Assembly (NCBI GenBank): GCA_033807695.1
Contig: CM066305.1
Coordinates: 620,001 to 684,000, forward strand
Direction of reading: 5' to 3'
DNA: 64,000 nucleotides
From: Daedaleopsis sinensis
Taxonomy: Eukaryota; Basidiomycota; Agaricomycetes; Polyporales; Polyporaceae
Positions 10,918-22,600 of this stretch are shown piece by piece. Numbering within the stretch: position 1 is the stretch's first letter; each line of letters begins with the position of its first letter. Below the pieces are notes generated by a model, which did not search any database, had not been told where the DNA came from, and saw only the letters and a list, made by a program, of their open reading frames with translations. Both the position numbers and the translations under genes were made by a program.

Positions 10918-13408
10918 TCAGTCGAATGCCGAATAGTATTCCTGACGGGCCGACAGCACATACCAGCCATTGCGAGAGATTTCCATGCATATGTTAGTAA
11001 CGATGTCGACCCCGATGATGCGGAGTGAGTCGGCCTGATACTTGTTAAGGCTCTTGCGGTGTTTCTCGTATAGCGACTTGTAATCATCTTCGCGAAATTG
11101 GACGGTGCGGCGTTGGCCGGTCGTCCACTCATCAATCACACATTTGATCTGGATAGACACGATGCGAGCCCAATGTCGACTTATCAGTAACGATGAGCAC
11201 GGCAACAGCTTGAGCAACGGCACTTACGCCCGTGAGGATCAACGCTAGAGCCGCAATAGGGAAGGGAGTGTACTGTTCACGCAGCCGCACACCGTCGTCC
11301 TCGGCGTCCTTGTAGTAGACACGGTTTACGACCATCTGTATGATGTCAGCCTCGTACAGGCCCTCGTGCTTGTCCGGTGCAGCTCCTCGGGTCTGCGACT
11401 GTTTCAATGCGGTGGCGGAGAAAGATGTAATCGTGCACACTTACGTGGTAGGTGAATGCATTGTCCTTGAGGAGTGACGCTGCTAGAAGGCGGTTGCGCT
11501 CAATGGCTTCCGGTGTACTCACGGATGTGAAGCCATATACACCTTGCACAAAACTGCGGGCGGCCGTTTTCACCTCGCTCCGCAGATGCCAACTATATTG
11601 CCCGATCTAATAAGTGTTGTCAGCAAAGGTCGAATGATAGCTGTGAGTGAGACGCTGAGACAATCATCCATACCACACGGATGACACCTGTGTCATGCAG
11701 GAGTTGTGTCGACAACTCTTCGCTAGCTTCGTACCATGCCTGCTTGGCCCATGTCTGCTCCTTGAGAGTCTCGGGGTATGCGTGATTGGCGGCGATACGG
11801 TACTTGAAGATGAGGATGGCATGTTCGAGCACTTCCTGTGTCTGAGTATCGTAATCTTTCTGTCGAGCCTTGCGCCCAGCCTGAGGGGGGATGACGCGGT
11901 TGACGGTGGCCGCTGTGGATGGACTCGTCCCTGCTTCGGAGGACAGTCGGCGCCGCTGGGGGGTGGTGTCTAGAAGCAGGATGTCGTCATCATCGTCTTC
12001 GCGGGCGCGGCGGGTGGACGGCTGTATACATAGTATATCAGTATCGTGCTTGCTTCGAGTAGAGGTGGACGGCTGTACAGCACTAGTACTGGTAGTAGTC
12101 TCGTTCAGGTTCTTGACCGCTGCTTGATGAGCAGGATTGTTGAGCTGGAAGAGTTGCATCTCCTCGTCCTCCGAGTCGTCCTCAAAGTAGGCTTCGGGGT
12201 CACGTTCGATCTCGCGTGCTGTCTCTGGGTCAAAAAAATAATCTTCCTCTGTGGGACCGAAATCAACATCGTCGCTCGGCAACACAATTTCATTCTCCCC
12301 GGGTGCTGGATCTTCGAGCCAGGAATCTATGAATGCACGTCATGAACGTAAACGTAATGACATGTGCAGGAGTCACTTACAGCGTCTTGACATTCCCGAC
12401 AAGTTCCACTGTCTGTCGGCGTGGTGTGAAGATGGGCCGGGTGCGGCAAGCCCCTCCTGGACAGGAGGTGTATGAGCGACGTGCGAGCGAGTAGGAGGTG
12501 GGCGACTGAGTGCAAGAAGTTGAGGGTCAATCGGTATCGTGTCGCGATTCCAGTCTGCCTGTGTGACTGAGTGTGTCATAGCAGGGGTCGTAGAGCGCGA
12601 TATCTGTGGTGTGACTGAACGTGATAGCTGCGGCGCGTTTGGACGCGAGACTTGTGGGGTGCCCGAACGCGGTATGTGCGGAGTGCTCAGCCGCGACATC
12701 TCCCGGGATTGGACCATCGTTGGGTTGATGGGATGTGAATTGGCATTACCTGAGGGAACCACGGATCACAGTCAGTAATCCAGTCACTGCGGTAAACGGG
12801 GAGATATTTACGTACTAGATTTGGCACCGGATGTTTGTGGAGCAATAGACTTATGGGCTGGTGTGTAGGGATTGCGCATTGCGCCCAACTGAGCTACGTT
12901 CTCAGCGGACAGACGAGGACTTGGAGGTACCTGTGGAGGATAAAATTGACCGTTAGACTCCAAGTCGAATACACGTTATAACTTGCCATGTTCGCCGGGT
13001 TGTTGATCCTCTGCCCGGCTACAGTCTTTGTCGGCGGAGTCGAAGGACGAGGAATACCCTGAGAGCGAGCTTGAAGGTTGATCGTGCTTCTTTTGATGCC
13101 ACTGGGGGCCCCGCGCTGAGCAGTCCTGTTTGTTGGCAGCATTTGCGTGGGGAACTAGTACGAACTGTTACGTGCCACATGGGGTAGCAAGAGCGCACAG
13201 GCCGACTCACCTCTGTCGTCGGGCGGCGAGGCGGACCAGCCACGATGCTCGTCCGTACTGTGTTTTTTTTACCATCCTTTCCCGTCGAATTCGAGGTGCG
13301 GGCAGACTCGATACTCTGCTCTTCGTCGAGCTGCTGAGCCTTGGTCGTCTTCTTGCGGATACGCGATCCGGCTCGGATGGGACCACTAGGAGGCTCCTGA
13401 GAAGCCAT
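10918..13408 (-). CDS. DUF6532-domain protein carried by the Plavaka element
   Basis: A multi-exon minus-strand gene starting at MASQEPPSGP (13408). The N-terminal half is disordered, rich in S, T, P and R, with SR/ST-P repeats at 12400-12760 and an acidic stretch (DDSEDEEMQLF). The C-terminal half contains the DUF6532 hallmarks: TWAKQAWYEASEEL, GQYSWHLRSEVK, VYGF, KHEGLYEADIIQ, PIAALALILTG spliced to IKCVIDEWTTG, and Y-E-KHRKSL. Splice junctions join in frame where I checked, and the intron near 12986 has a GCAAGT (GC-AG) donor. The function of DUF6532 is unknown. Its position inside the transposon and its head-to-head start with the transposase suggest it is cargo or an accessory transposition protein, but this is inference. 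Confidence 0.75.
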
Positions 13409-13619
13409 AATAGTGAGGGACAGGGAGGAAGGAGATGGGAGGAGACAACGTCGTCCGTACGAGACGAGGAGCAAAAAGGGCGCCGGAATTATCCGCGGCT
13501 GAGTTTGGATTCCAAACGGGCAGTCTCGACCCCAAATGGGAACGAGACTGCTCGTTTTTCTGTTATAGTACCTCTACACCGACAGCATAGAATCGAACAC
13601 ATACCTTTGTCCTCTCGCT
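13409..13619. promoter_or_regulatory. Bidirectional spacer between DUF6532 and Plavaka genes
   Basis: This 211-bp gap separates two divergent start codons, so it must hold both promoters. I see no strong TATA box. The close head-to-head arrangement suggests co-regulation of the two transposon genes. Confidence 0.4.
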
Positions 13620-16600
13620 ATGTCACACCGACCACGTTGTGAGGCTTGCCGAACCACATTCGCGTCTTCCGGGGATCTCAGTCGACACACCACGCAATCG
13701 CAAGCTTGCTTTGACCACTACGACCGTGTCTCGACTGCGCAGGCTTTGGGGGCTATCAAGAGGGCCGTCGGAGGACCTACATCTGCAACCGACTCTGGCC
13801 GTGATTTCGATGATCGCTCTGTACCCCATCCTCCTGCACATGTGCCTTCTCCTCCACCCGCGGACACATATGCCATGCCGGGCTGGGACGATGAAGGCGA
13901 CGGAGACACGCGTGATCATAAACGGCGCAGAGTGACCGTTGAGGAGGTCGACGATGAGGGTGACATCTTCCGTGCCCCCTGGACATATGCACACTACCCT
14001 GGCGACGTCGCGACATCTCTAGGCGAGCACACGACTCTGTTTCAACGCATCCGTCAGGAACAAGCTGCAGCCGGAGAAGTACCTTGCGCACCGTTTGCCG
14101 ATAGAGAGGAGTGGGGCCTTGCACATTGGCTTATGACCGATACTACCCAAAGTGGTGCCGACAGGTTCTGTAAGCTGCCCATCGTGAGTCGCACGTCAGA
14201 ATAGGCAACATAGTATGCTCAAGCCACTCACCAATGTTCTCGTCTCTTCACAGACTCGAAACCGCACCAAGCCCTCTTTCAAGAATAAAGTGTCCTTGAT
14301 GAAGAAGTTTGACGCTCTTCCCAAAGGAGCCGACTGGTTCTGCGACATCATCAAGGTCGAAGGCGACGTCGTCGGCCCGAATGGGAAGCCTCTCACCGAG
14401 GAACTGGAGCTTTGGCGTCGCAATCCCACCGACTGTATCGCAGAGCTATTAGGCAACCCCGCTTTCAAGAGCTACACACACTACTCACCGATCAAAGTAT
14501 TCAAAGACGGTGTCCGATACTACAGTGAAATGAATACATGTGACTGGTGGTGGAATGTCCAGGTCAGTAGCATGCACTGGCCGCCGCATACCATTCCGAG
14601 TCCCTCTGTCTCACACCCATGCCGTTATATGTGGAAGCCGGTAGTCCACCGGCAACACTCAAAACAAAAGAGGAACGAAGTCTGATTGCGTTCAGAAGAG
14701 TCTGAGTAAGTAATACAGACGAGAGGTACGTATGATGGATCGCGTACCTGATTGCGTTCAGAAGAGTCTGAGGAACGCAATCAAGCATCGCGGAACTATA
14801 TGTACTGGCGCTAGCCACAAGCCAAACAGGGCACGCGAATGTAAGCGCGCTAGGTGTGCTTACACTCTCCCCCACTCTGAAACAAAGCGTATCGTAAGAG
14901 ATTCAGAGCGTGAGGTCGTGGAGGGCGGAGTAGCGATCAAGAGCAGCAAGCTCTTTACATTCGGACCCAGGCAGCCAAGAGTCGGACTCGGGTCCATAGC
15001 CCTTCCAACGAACGAGGAAACGGAACCCACGACCGCGCACGCGATGGTCGATGATTTCATCGACTTCGAACTCCTCGACACCGCGGTCGGTGACGATCGG
15101 ACCGGGACGAGGATGTGATCGCGAGGGGAAGAGACCGTCGTCGTTAGGGAGGAAAGGTTTAAGCAGAGAGGAGTGGAATGTAGGGAAAATGTTCATGGAC
15201 TGGGGAAGGTCGAGCGTGTACGTAGACGTAGATGGGAAAGCCGCGAGAATGGAGTAAGGTCCGTCATAGCGGACCATGAATTTGGCGACGCGACCAGATC
15301 CAGTCTGCATGTAATCCCGACGGCGATGGTAAGTGGAAAGGAGGACGGAATCGCCGACGGAGAAAGCGTGGTCCGGACCGCGAGATTTGTTCGCTTGCTC
15401 AGCCTGTAGTAGCTTCGCAGCGAGGAGATTATCGCGAGCTTCAGCAGTGTCGGTCTCGATGTCTAGCAGCAAGCGAGTCACAGCGCCGGAGTCGGCGGGA
15501 AATTCCGAGAGACGATCGAGAGGCTGGGGAAGAACAGGAGGGAGGACACGAGGCGAGCGACCGAGCTGGAGTTGAAAGCGGGAGAAGCCTGTCGACGCGT
15601 TGACAGAGTTCATGATAGCAAAGCGAACGCGTGGAAGAGCTTTCACCCAGCCACGCTGATTGCGAGTAACGTAGTAGCGTAAGGCCTGGATGACGGTCTT
15701 GTTTGTACGTTCGGACGCGCCGTCGGTCTGGGGATGGTAGGAGGAAGACATTTTAAGTTTTACACCGGTAAGAACGTGCAGAGCTTTCCAGAAGGAGGAT
15801 AGGAAGAGTTTATCGCGGTCAGAGACGATCTCGAGAGGTAGGCCGTTTTCACAATACCAGTGATCGAAGAACTGGAGAGCGAAGTGGGCAGCGGTAGCGT
15901 CGACGGTGGTGGGAATGAGTCGAAGGTCTGATCCGAGGCGGCAAGTGATAGTCGCCAAGGAGTTATAGCCGTCGTCGTCGGGCAATTTGCCGATCCAATC
16001 GATGGAGATACATTCTCCACGACCGTCGGGAATCGGCAAGGGATGGAGGGGACCGGAACGCTTGGTAGTGGAGGATTTGTTACGTTGGCAGTCGGAACAG
16101 GACGGAATGTACATTTCTTCGAGTTCACGACGCATGCCGGGCCAGTAGTAAGCGTCGCGGAGGTAAGCGTAAGATTTATCGAAGCCGAAATGACCCAGTT
16201 CATCGTGAGCGCAGCGAAAGATGCCTTCGCGGAGATCCGGAATACGAGGGATAGCCAAGCGGTCACCGACGAACAGAAGACCGTCTTGTTCACGGATGCC
16301 CAGCTGACCAAGGTTTTCGCGAAGACGTCTGCACCATTTGTCGTCAGCGTAGCCAGAACGGATGGAGTCAAGCCAAGCTGGGTCGGAAGAGACCCGCAGA
16401 CGAGAGGGAGCAGAGGAAATGGCAGCTACGAGCGGAGGAGGAGGAGCGGCAGCGTTGTCACGGAGACAGCGAGTAGCGCAGCGAAGTAGAGACACAGCAG
16501 CGCTAGAGGAAGGATCGACAAGCGAGCCAGGATCGGTCAGAAGAGTGCGGGAGAGAGCGTCGGCGACAACGTTCTTCTCTCCTTGGATGTAGCGGATTTT

Positions 16601-19600
16601 GAAATCATATTGTGATAAGAACTCTTGCCAACGCGCTTGACGTCGGGAAAGGTCGCGTTGTTTATCAAAGTTCTCGAGCGTTCGGTGGTCGGAGAAGACA
16701 GTGAACGGGACGCCGAGGAGATCAACGCGCCAGCGTTTGAGCGCGCGGATGATGGCGAGCAGTTCTTTTTCGTGCACAGGATAGTTGAGTTCAGCTCCCT
16801 TCAGATGCATAGAGTCGAACGCGACCGGTCTCGCAGTCTCCAGAGTAGGGCCGAAGGAAAGCATTGCTCCGGTACGCAGGTCGGAAGCGTCGCAAGAGAC
16901 AAAGATTTGATTTGATTCGAGGTCATCGTGATCGATCACTGTCAAGCACTCGCGGGAGACGACAAGTTGTTTGATAGAGTCGAAGGCGGATTGATGAGTA
17001 TCAGACCAACCAGGCCAGAGGAGCTCAGAGTCCTTCGTCGTCAGAGGAGTCAGGACAGTAGTGAAGTCGGCAAGTTTAGGCAGGAAGGAGGCGACATAGC
17101 GGACCAGGCCAAGGAAGGCACGGACGTCAGAGGTCGAAGACGGAACAGGCCAGTTGAGAATCTTTTCGACCTTCTTGTTATCGGCCTCCACGCCGCGCGT
17201 GGAGATGTGATGCCCCAAAAAGTCGACTTCAGTGAGAAACAATTGAGTCTTCTTGTCAGAGCAATACAGTTTAGAGCGTCGTAAGGCGTCGAGCACGAGG
17301 CGAACGTTCGTTCGGTGTTCTTCCAGAGAGCTAGACCAGATAATGATATCGTCGAGGTATACATGGCAGATTCTGCCGATGAAGGGACGTAGTGCGGAGA
17401 ACATTCTGCGCTGGTGGGTGGAAGGTGCGTTCCTACATCCTTGGGGCATTACGGTCCACTCGTAAAGTCCGAAAGGAGTGGTAACGGCTGTGTACTTGAT
17501 GTCGTCGGGGTGTACTCGCGTCTGGAAGAAGGAGTTGGTCATGTCAATCTTCCCCCATATGTTGCCTTTGGCGCAGTCGGCGAGGATGTCGGAGATGAGA
17601 GGGAGAGGATGCATGTCGGGGACTGTATTCGCGTTGAGAGCGCGATAGTCGTTCACCCAACGAGGGGCAGCGGAGGGATCGGATTTGGGAATGAGGAAGG
17701 AAGGGGAAGCGTACGGACTGTCGGATTCGCGCAGACGGCCAGCAGCAAGATGTTGTTCGAGTAGTTGTTTCCAAACGTCGCGATACTTTTTAGGGCACTC
17801 GTACTGACGGCGGGCGATGACGACGTTGGGGTCCTTCAAGATAAAGCGGTGATAGACGTCGTCGGGCAGGTGGTCGAGATGGGGAATGTCGTCTGGAAAG
17901 AGGTCCGCAAACTCAGTTTTCATGTCGACGTTCTCACGCAGGAGCGTATCCTGAAAGGCGAGAGATTCAACCCGAGATCTGACAGCAGCACAGACAGCTT
18001 CCGCAGACGAGGGGCAAGAGACGTCGGCGGAGATTTTGCGGATCCGGGTGCGGTCCACGAGTTCTCGGAGGAAGAGTCGATGCCTGTCGCGGTCGGCGTC
18101 GGTAGCGGCGATAGTCTGTTCAAGCGCGGCGGCTCGCCGCGCTTTAACCGATCGAGGAGGAGGAATCGCCGAGGGAGCGGCGCGGAGAAGGTCACGTCCG
18201 GAGCGTTTGTCAATGAGAGTTTGTGCGGCGTGATCCTCGACAATCTGATTAGATTTCAGGAAAGGCTTGCCTAGTAATACAGGTGCGCAAAGGGACGGCA
18301 CAACGATAGCGCGACAGGATAAAGAGGTCCAAGAATTGTCCTCCAGGACTACCGTCAACTTCACCCACTCTGAACTGCTCTCAGATCCCGTGCCCCACGC
18401 GTTGCCGAGCGGAAACGGTTCGGAGAGCTTGTGACGTCGAAGGTTGAGGGTGTCCGCGACATCTTGCCTAATCAGAACAGCTGACGACCCCCCGTCGATT
18501 AGCATCTGTAAGATAGGACAATCGAAGGAGGAAGGGATATATGCGCGCAAAACGGTGTGGTCTGCGAAGAAGGGTGATACGTACGAGTCGTCTGAGTCGG
18601 ACTCGGACCCAGTACCCAAGATTCCGGAGGAAGACGCAAGGGGGGACCCGGAGCGACCACCGGAGACCGCGGCGACAGTTGTGTCTAGAGAGGCGTCCGC
18701 GAGGGAATCGACCGCAGCGACCGTCTTCGGTCGAAGGTTCTCCTTACCCGTACGGCCGGACGCGACACGCGCGACAGCGGCGTCAACGTCCGTGAGCGTC
18801 TTGTATTTAGAAGGGTCGGGGAAGCCGATCTTGCAGTTGCCAGATGTGTGACCGGCGTAGAACCTTCGACACTTGTAACAGCCGTCGTGGTCGTTGAGAA
18901 GTTTAGGATCACGCCGCACAAACTCTCATTGACAAACGCTCCGGACGTGACCTTCTCCGCGCCGCTCCCTCGGCGATTCCTCCTCCTCGATCGGTTAAAG
19001 CGCGGCGAGCCGCCGCGCTTGAACAGACTATCGCCGCTACCGACGCCGACCGCGACAGGCATCGACTCTTCCTCCGAGAACTCGTGGACCGCACCCGGAT
19101 CCGCAAAATCTCCGCCGACGTCTCTTGCCCCTCGTCTGCGGAAGCTGTCTGTGCTGCTGTCAGATCTCGGGTTGAATCTCTCGCCTTTCAGGATACGCTC
19201 CTGCGTGAGAACGTCGACATGAAAACTGAGTTTGCGGACCTCTTTCCAGACGACATTCCCCATCTCGACCACCTGCCCGACGACGTCTATCACCGCTTCA
19301 TCTTGAAGGACCCCAACGTCGTCATCGCCCGCCGTCAGTACGAGTGCCCTAAAAAGTATCGCGACGTTTGGAAACAACTACTCGAACAACATCTTGCTGC
19401 TGGCCGTCTGCGCGAATCCGACAGTCCGTACGCTTCCCCTTCCTTCCTCATTCCCAAATCCGATCCCTCCGCTGCCCCTCGTTGGGTGAACGACTATCGC
19501 GCTCTCAACGCGAATACAGTCCCCGACATGCATCCTCTCCCTCTCATCTCCGACATCCTCGCCGACTGCGCCAAAGGCAACATATGGGGGAAGATTGACA

Positions 19601-22600
19601 TGACCAACTCCTTCTTCCAGACGCGAGTACACCCCGACGACATCAAGTACACAGCCGTTACCACTCCTTTCGGCCTTTACGAGTGGACCGTAATGCCCCA
19701 AGGATGTAGGAACGCACCTTCCACCCACCAGCGCAGAATGTTCTCCGCACTACGTCCCTTCATCGGCAGAATCTGCCATGTGTACCTCGACGATATCATT
19801 ATCTGGTCTAGCTCTCTGGAAGAACACCGAACGAACGTTCGCCTCGTGCTCGACGCCTTACGACGCTCTAAACTGTATTGCTCTGACAAGAAGACTCAAT
19901 TGTTTCTCACTGAAGTCGACTTTTTGGGGCATCACATCTCCTCGCGCGGCGTGGAGGCCGATAACAAGAAGGTCGAAAAGATTCTCAACTGGCCTGTTCC
20001 GTCTTCGACCTCTGACGTCCGTGCCTTCCTTGGCCTGGTCCGATATGTCGCCTCCTTCCTGCCTAAACTTGCCGACTTCACTACTGTCCTGACTCCTCTG
20101 ACGACGAAGGACTCTGAGCTCCTCTGGCCTGGTTGGTCTGATACTCATCAATCCGCCTTCGACTCTATCAAACAACTTGTCGTCTCCCGCGAGTGCTTGA
20201 CAGTGATCGATCACGATGACCTCGAATCAAATCAAATCTTTGTCTCTTGCGACGCTTCCGACCTGCGTACCGGAGCAATGCTTTCCTTCGGCCCTACTCT
20301 GGAGACTGCGAGACCGGTCGCGTTCGACTCTATGCATCTGAAGGGAGCTGAACTCAACTATCCTGTGCACGAAAAAGAACTGCTCGCCATCATCCGCGCG
20401 CTCAAACGCTGGCGCGTTGATCTCCTCGGCGTCCCGTTCACTGTCTTCTCCGACCACCGAACGCTCGAGAACTTTGATAAACAACGCGACCTTTCCCGAC
20501 GTCAAGCGCGTTGGCAAGAGTTCTTATCACAATATGATTTCAAAATCCGCTACATCCAAGGAGAGAAGAACGTTGTCGCCGACGCTCTCTCCCGCACTCT
20601 TCTGACCGATCCTGGCTCGCTTGTCGATCCTTCCTCTAGCGCTGCTGTGTCTCTACTTCGCTGCGCTACTCGCTGTCTCCGTGACAACGCTGCCGCTCCT
20701 CCTCCTCCGCTCGTAGCTGCCATTTCCTCTGCTCCCTCTCGTCTGCGGGTCTCTTCCGACCCAGCTTGGCTTGACTCCATCCGTTCTGGCTACGCTGACG
20801 ACAAATGGTGCAGACGTCTTCGCGAAAACCTTGGTCAGCTGGGCATCCGTGAACAAGACGGTCTTCTGTTCGTCGGTGACCGCTTGGCTATCCCTCGTAT
20901 TCCGGATCTCCGCGAAGGCATCTTTCGCTGCGCTCACGATGAACTGGGTCATTTCGGCTTCGATAAATCTTACGCTTACCTCCGCGACGCTTACTACTGG
21001 CCCGGCATGCGTCGTGAACTCGAAGAAATGTACATTCCGTCCTGTTCCGACTGCCAACGTAACAAATCCTCCACTACCAAGCGTTCCGGTCCCCTCCATC
21101 CCTTGCCGATTCCCGACGGTCGTGGAGAATGTATCTCCATCGATTGGATCGGCAAATTGCCCGACGACGACGGCTATAACTCCTTGGCGACTATCACTTG
21201 CCGCCTCGGATCAGACCTTCGACTCATTCCCACCACCGTCGACGCTACCGCTGCCCACTTCGCTCTCCAGTTCTTCGATCACTGGTATTGTGAAAACGGC
21301 CTACCTCTCGAGATCGTCTCTGACCGCGATAAACTCTTCCTATCCTCCTTCTGGAAAGCTCTGCACGTTCTTACCGGTGTAAAACTTAAAATGTCTTCCT
21401 CCTACCATCCCCAGACCGACGGCGCGTCCGAACGTACAAACAAGACCGTCATCCAGGCCTTACGCTACTACGTTACTCGCAATCAGCGTGGCTGGGTGAA
21501 AGCTCTTCCACGCGTTCGCTTTGCTATCATGAACTCTGTCAACGCGTCGACAGGCTTCTCCCGCTTTCAACTCCAGCTCGGTCGCTCGCCTCGTGTCCTC
21601 CCTCCTGTTCTTCCCCAGCCTCTCGATCGTCTCTCGGAATTTCCCGCCGACTCCGGCGCTGTGACTCGCTTGCTGCTAGACATCGAGACCGACACTGCTG
21701 AAGCTCGCGATAATCTCCTCGCTGCGAAGCTACTACAGGCTGAGCAAGCGAACAAATCTCGCGGTCCGGACCACGCTTTCTCCGTCGGCGATTCCGTCCT
21801 CCTTTCCACTTACCATCGCCGTCGGGATTACATGCAGACTGGATCTGGTCGCGTCGCCAAATTCATGGTCCGCTATGACGGACCTTACTCCATTCTCGCG
21901 GCTTTCCCATCTACGTCTACGTACACGCTCGACCTTCCCCAGTCCATGAACATTTTCCCTACATTCCACTCCTCTCTGCTTAAACCTTTCCTCCCTAACG
22001 ACGACGGTCTCTTCCCCTCGCGATCACATCCTCGTCCCGGTCCGATCGTCACCGACCGCGGTGTCGAGGAGTTCGAAGTCGATGAAATCATCGACCATCG
22101 CGTGCGCGGTCGTGGGTTCCGTTTCCTCGTTCGTTGGAAGGGCTATGGACCCGAGTCCGACTCTTGGCTGCCTGGGTCCGAATGTAAAGAGCTTGCTGCT
22201 CTTGATCGCTACTCCGCCCTCCACGACCTCACGCTCTGAATCTCTTACGATACGCTTTGTTTCAGAGTGGGGGAGAGTGTAAGCACACCTAGCGCGCTTA
22301 CATTCGCGTGCCCTGTTTGGCTTGTGGCTAGCGCCAGTACATATAGTTCCGCGATGCTTGATTGCGTTCCTCAGACTCTTCTGAACGCAATCAGGTACGC
22401 GATCCATCATACGTACCTCTCGTCTGTATTACTTACTCAGACTCTTCTGAACGCAATCAGACTTCGTTCCTCTTTTGTTTTGAGTGTTGCCGGTGGACTA
22501 CCGGCTTCCACTTTTTTTTACGGTGAGACGAGGCAGCGCGTTCTTCGCAGAGATGTAAGAGTTGCCCGAACCGGAAGGAGTGGACGAAGGAGCACGTTTC

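Larger units (their letters stand above)
14631..18237 (-). repeat. Left arm of a 3,607-bp inverted repeat
   Basis: It is the reverse complement of 18905-22511, with equal length and no indel. Coordinates reflect as x to 37142 minus x. Comparing translations of both arms I found four substitutions (17099, 17200, 17360 and 17468), all within 370 bp of RT. The 667-bp spacer 18238-18904 carries the protease and zinc-knuckle region. Confidence 0.92.
18905..22511 (+). mobile_element. Inverted 5'-truncated gypsy copy inside the gypsy element (right arm)
   Basis: This begins abruptly within the protease-RT linker (GGATCACGCC), continues through RT, RNase H, integrase and chromodomain, a purine tract (22264-22277) and an LTR (22278-22511), then has eight T and an A (22512-22520) before antisense gag resumes. 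The short repeat TTTA occurs at both edges (18902-18905 and 22517-22520). LTR followed by eight T and A is the sequence found downstream of the 5' LTR at 23708-23700, not of the 3' LTR. Confidence 0.9.

Noticed and set aside
10392..11135. 247-codon minus-strand ORF overlapping the DUF6532 3' exons
   Set aside because: It runs through an intron and is out of frame with the DUF6532 motifs IKCVIDEW and KHRKSL, so it is an artefact.
15760..16489. Long ORFs opposite the gypsy pol gene on both strands (148-203 codons)
   Set aside because: They are shadows of the GC-rich pol frame. They appear in mirror-image positions in both arms and have no domain motifs.
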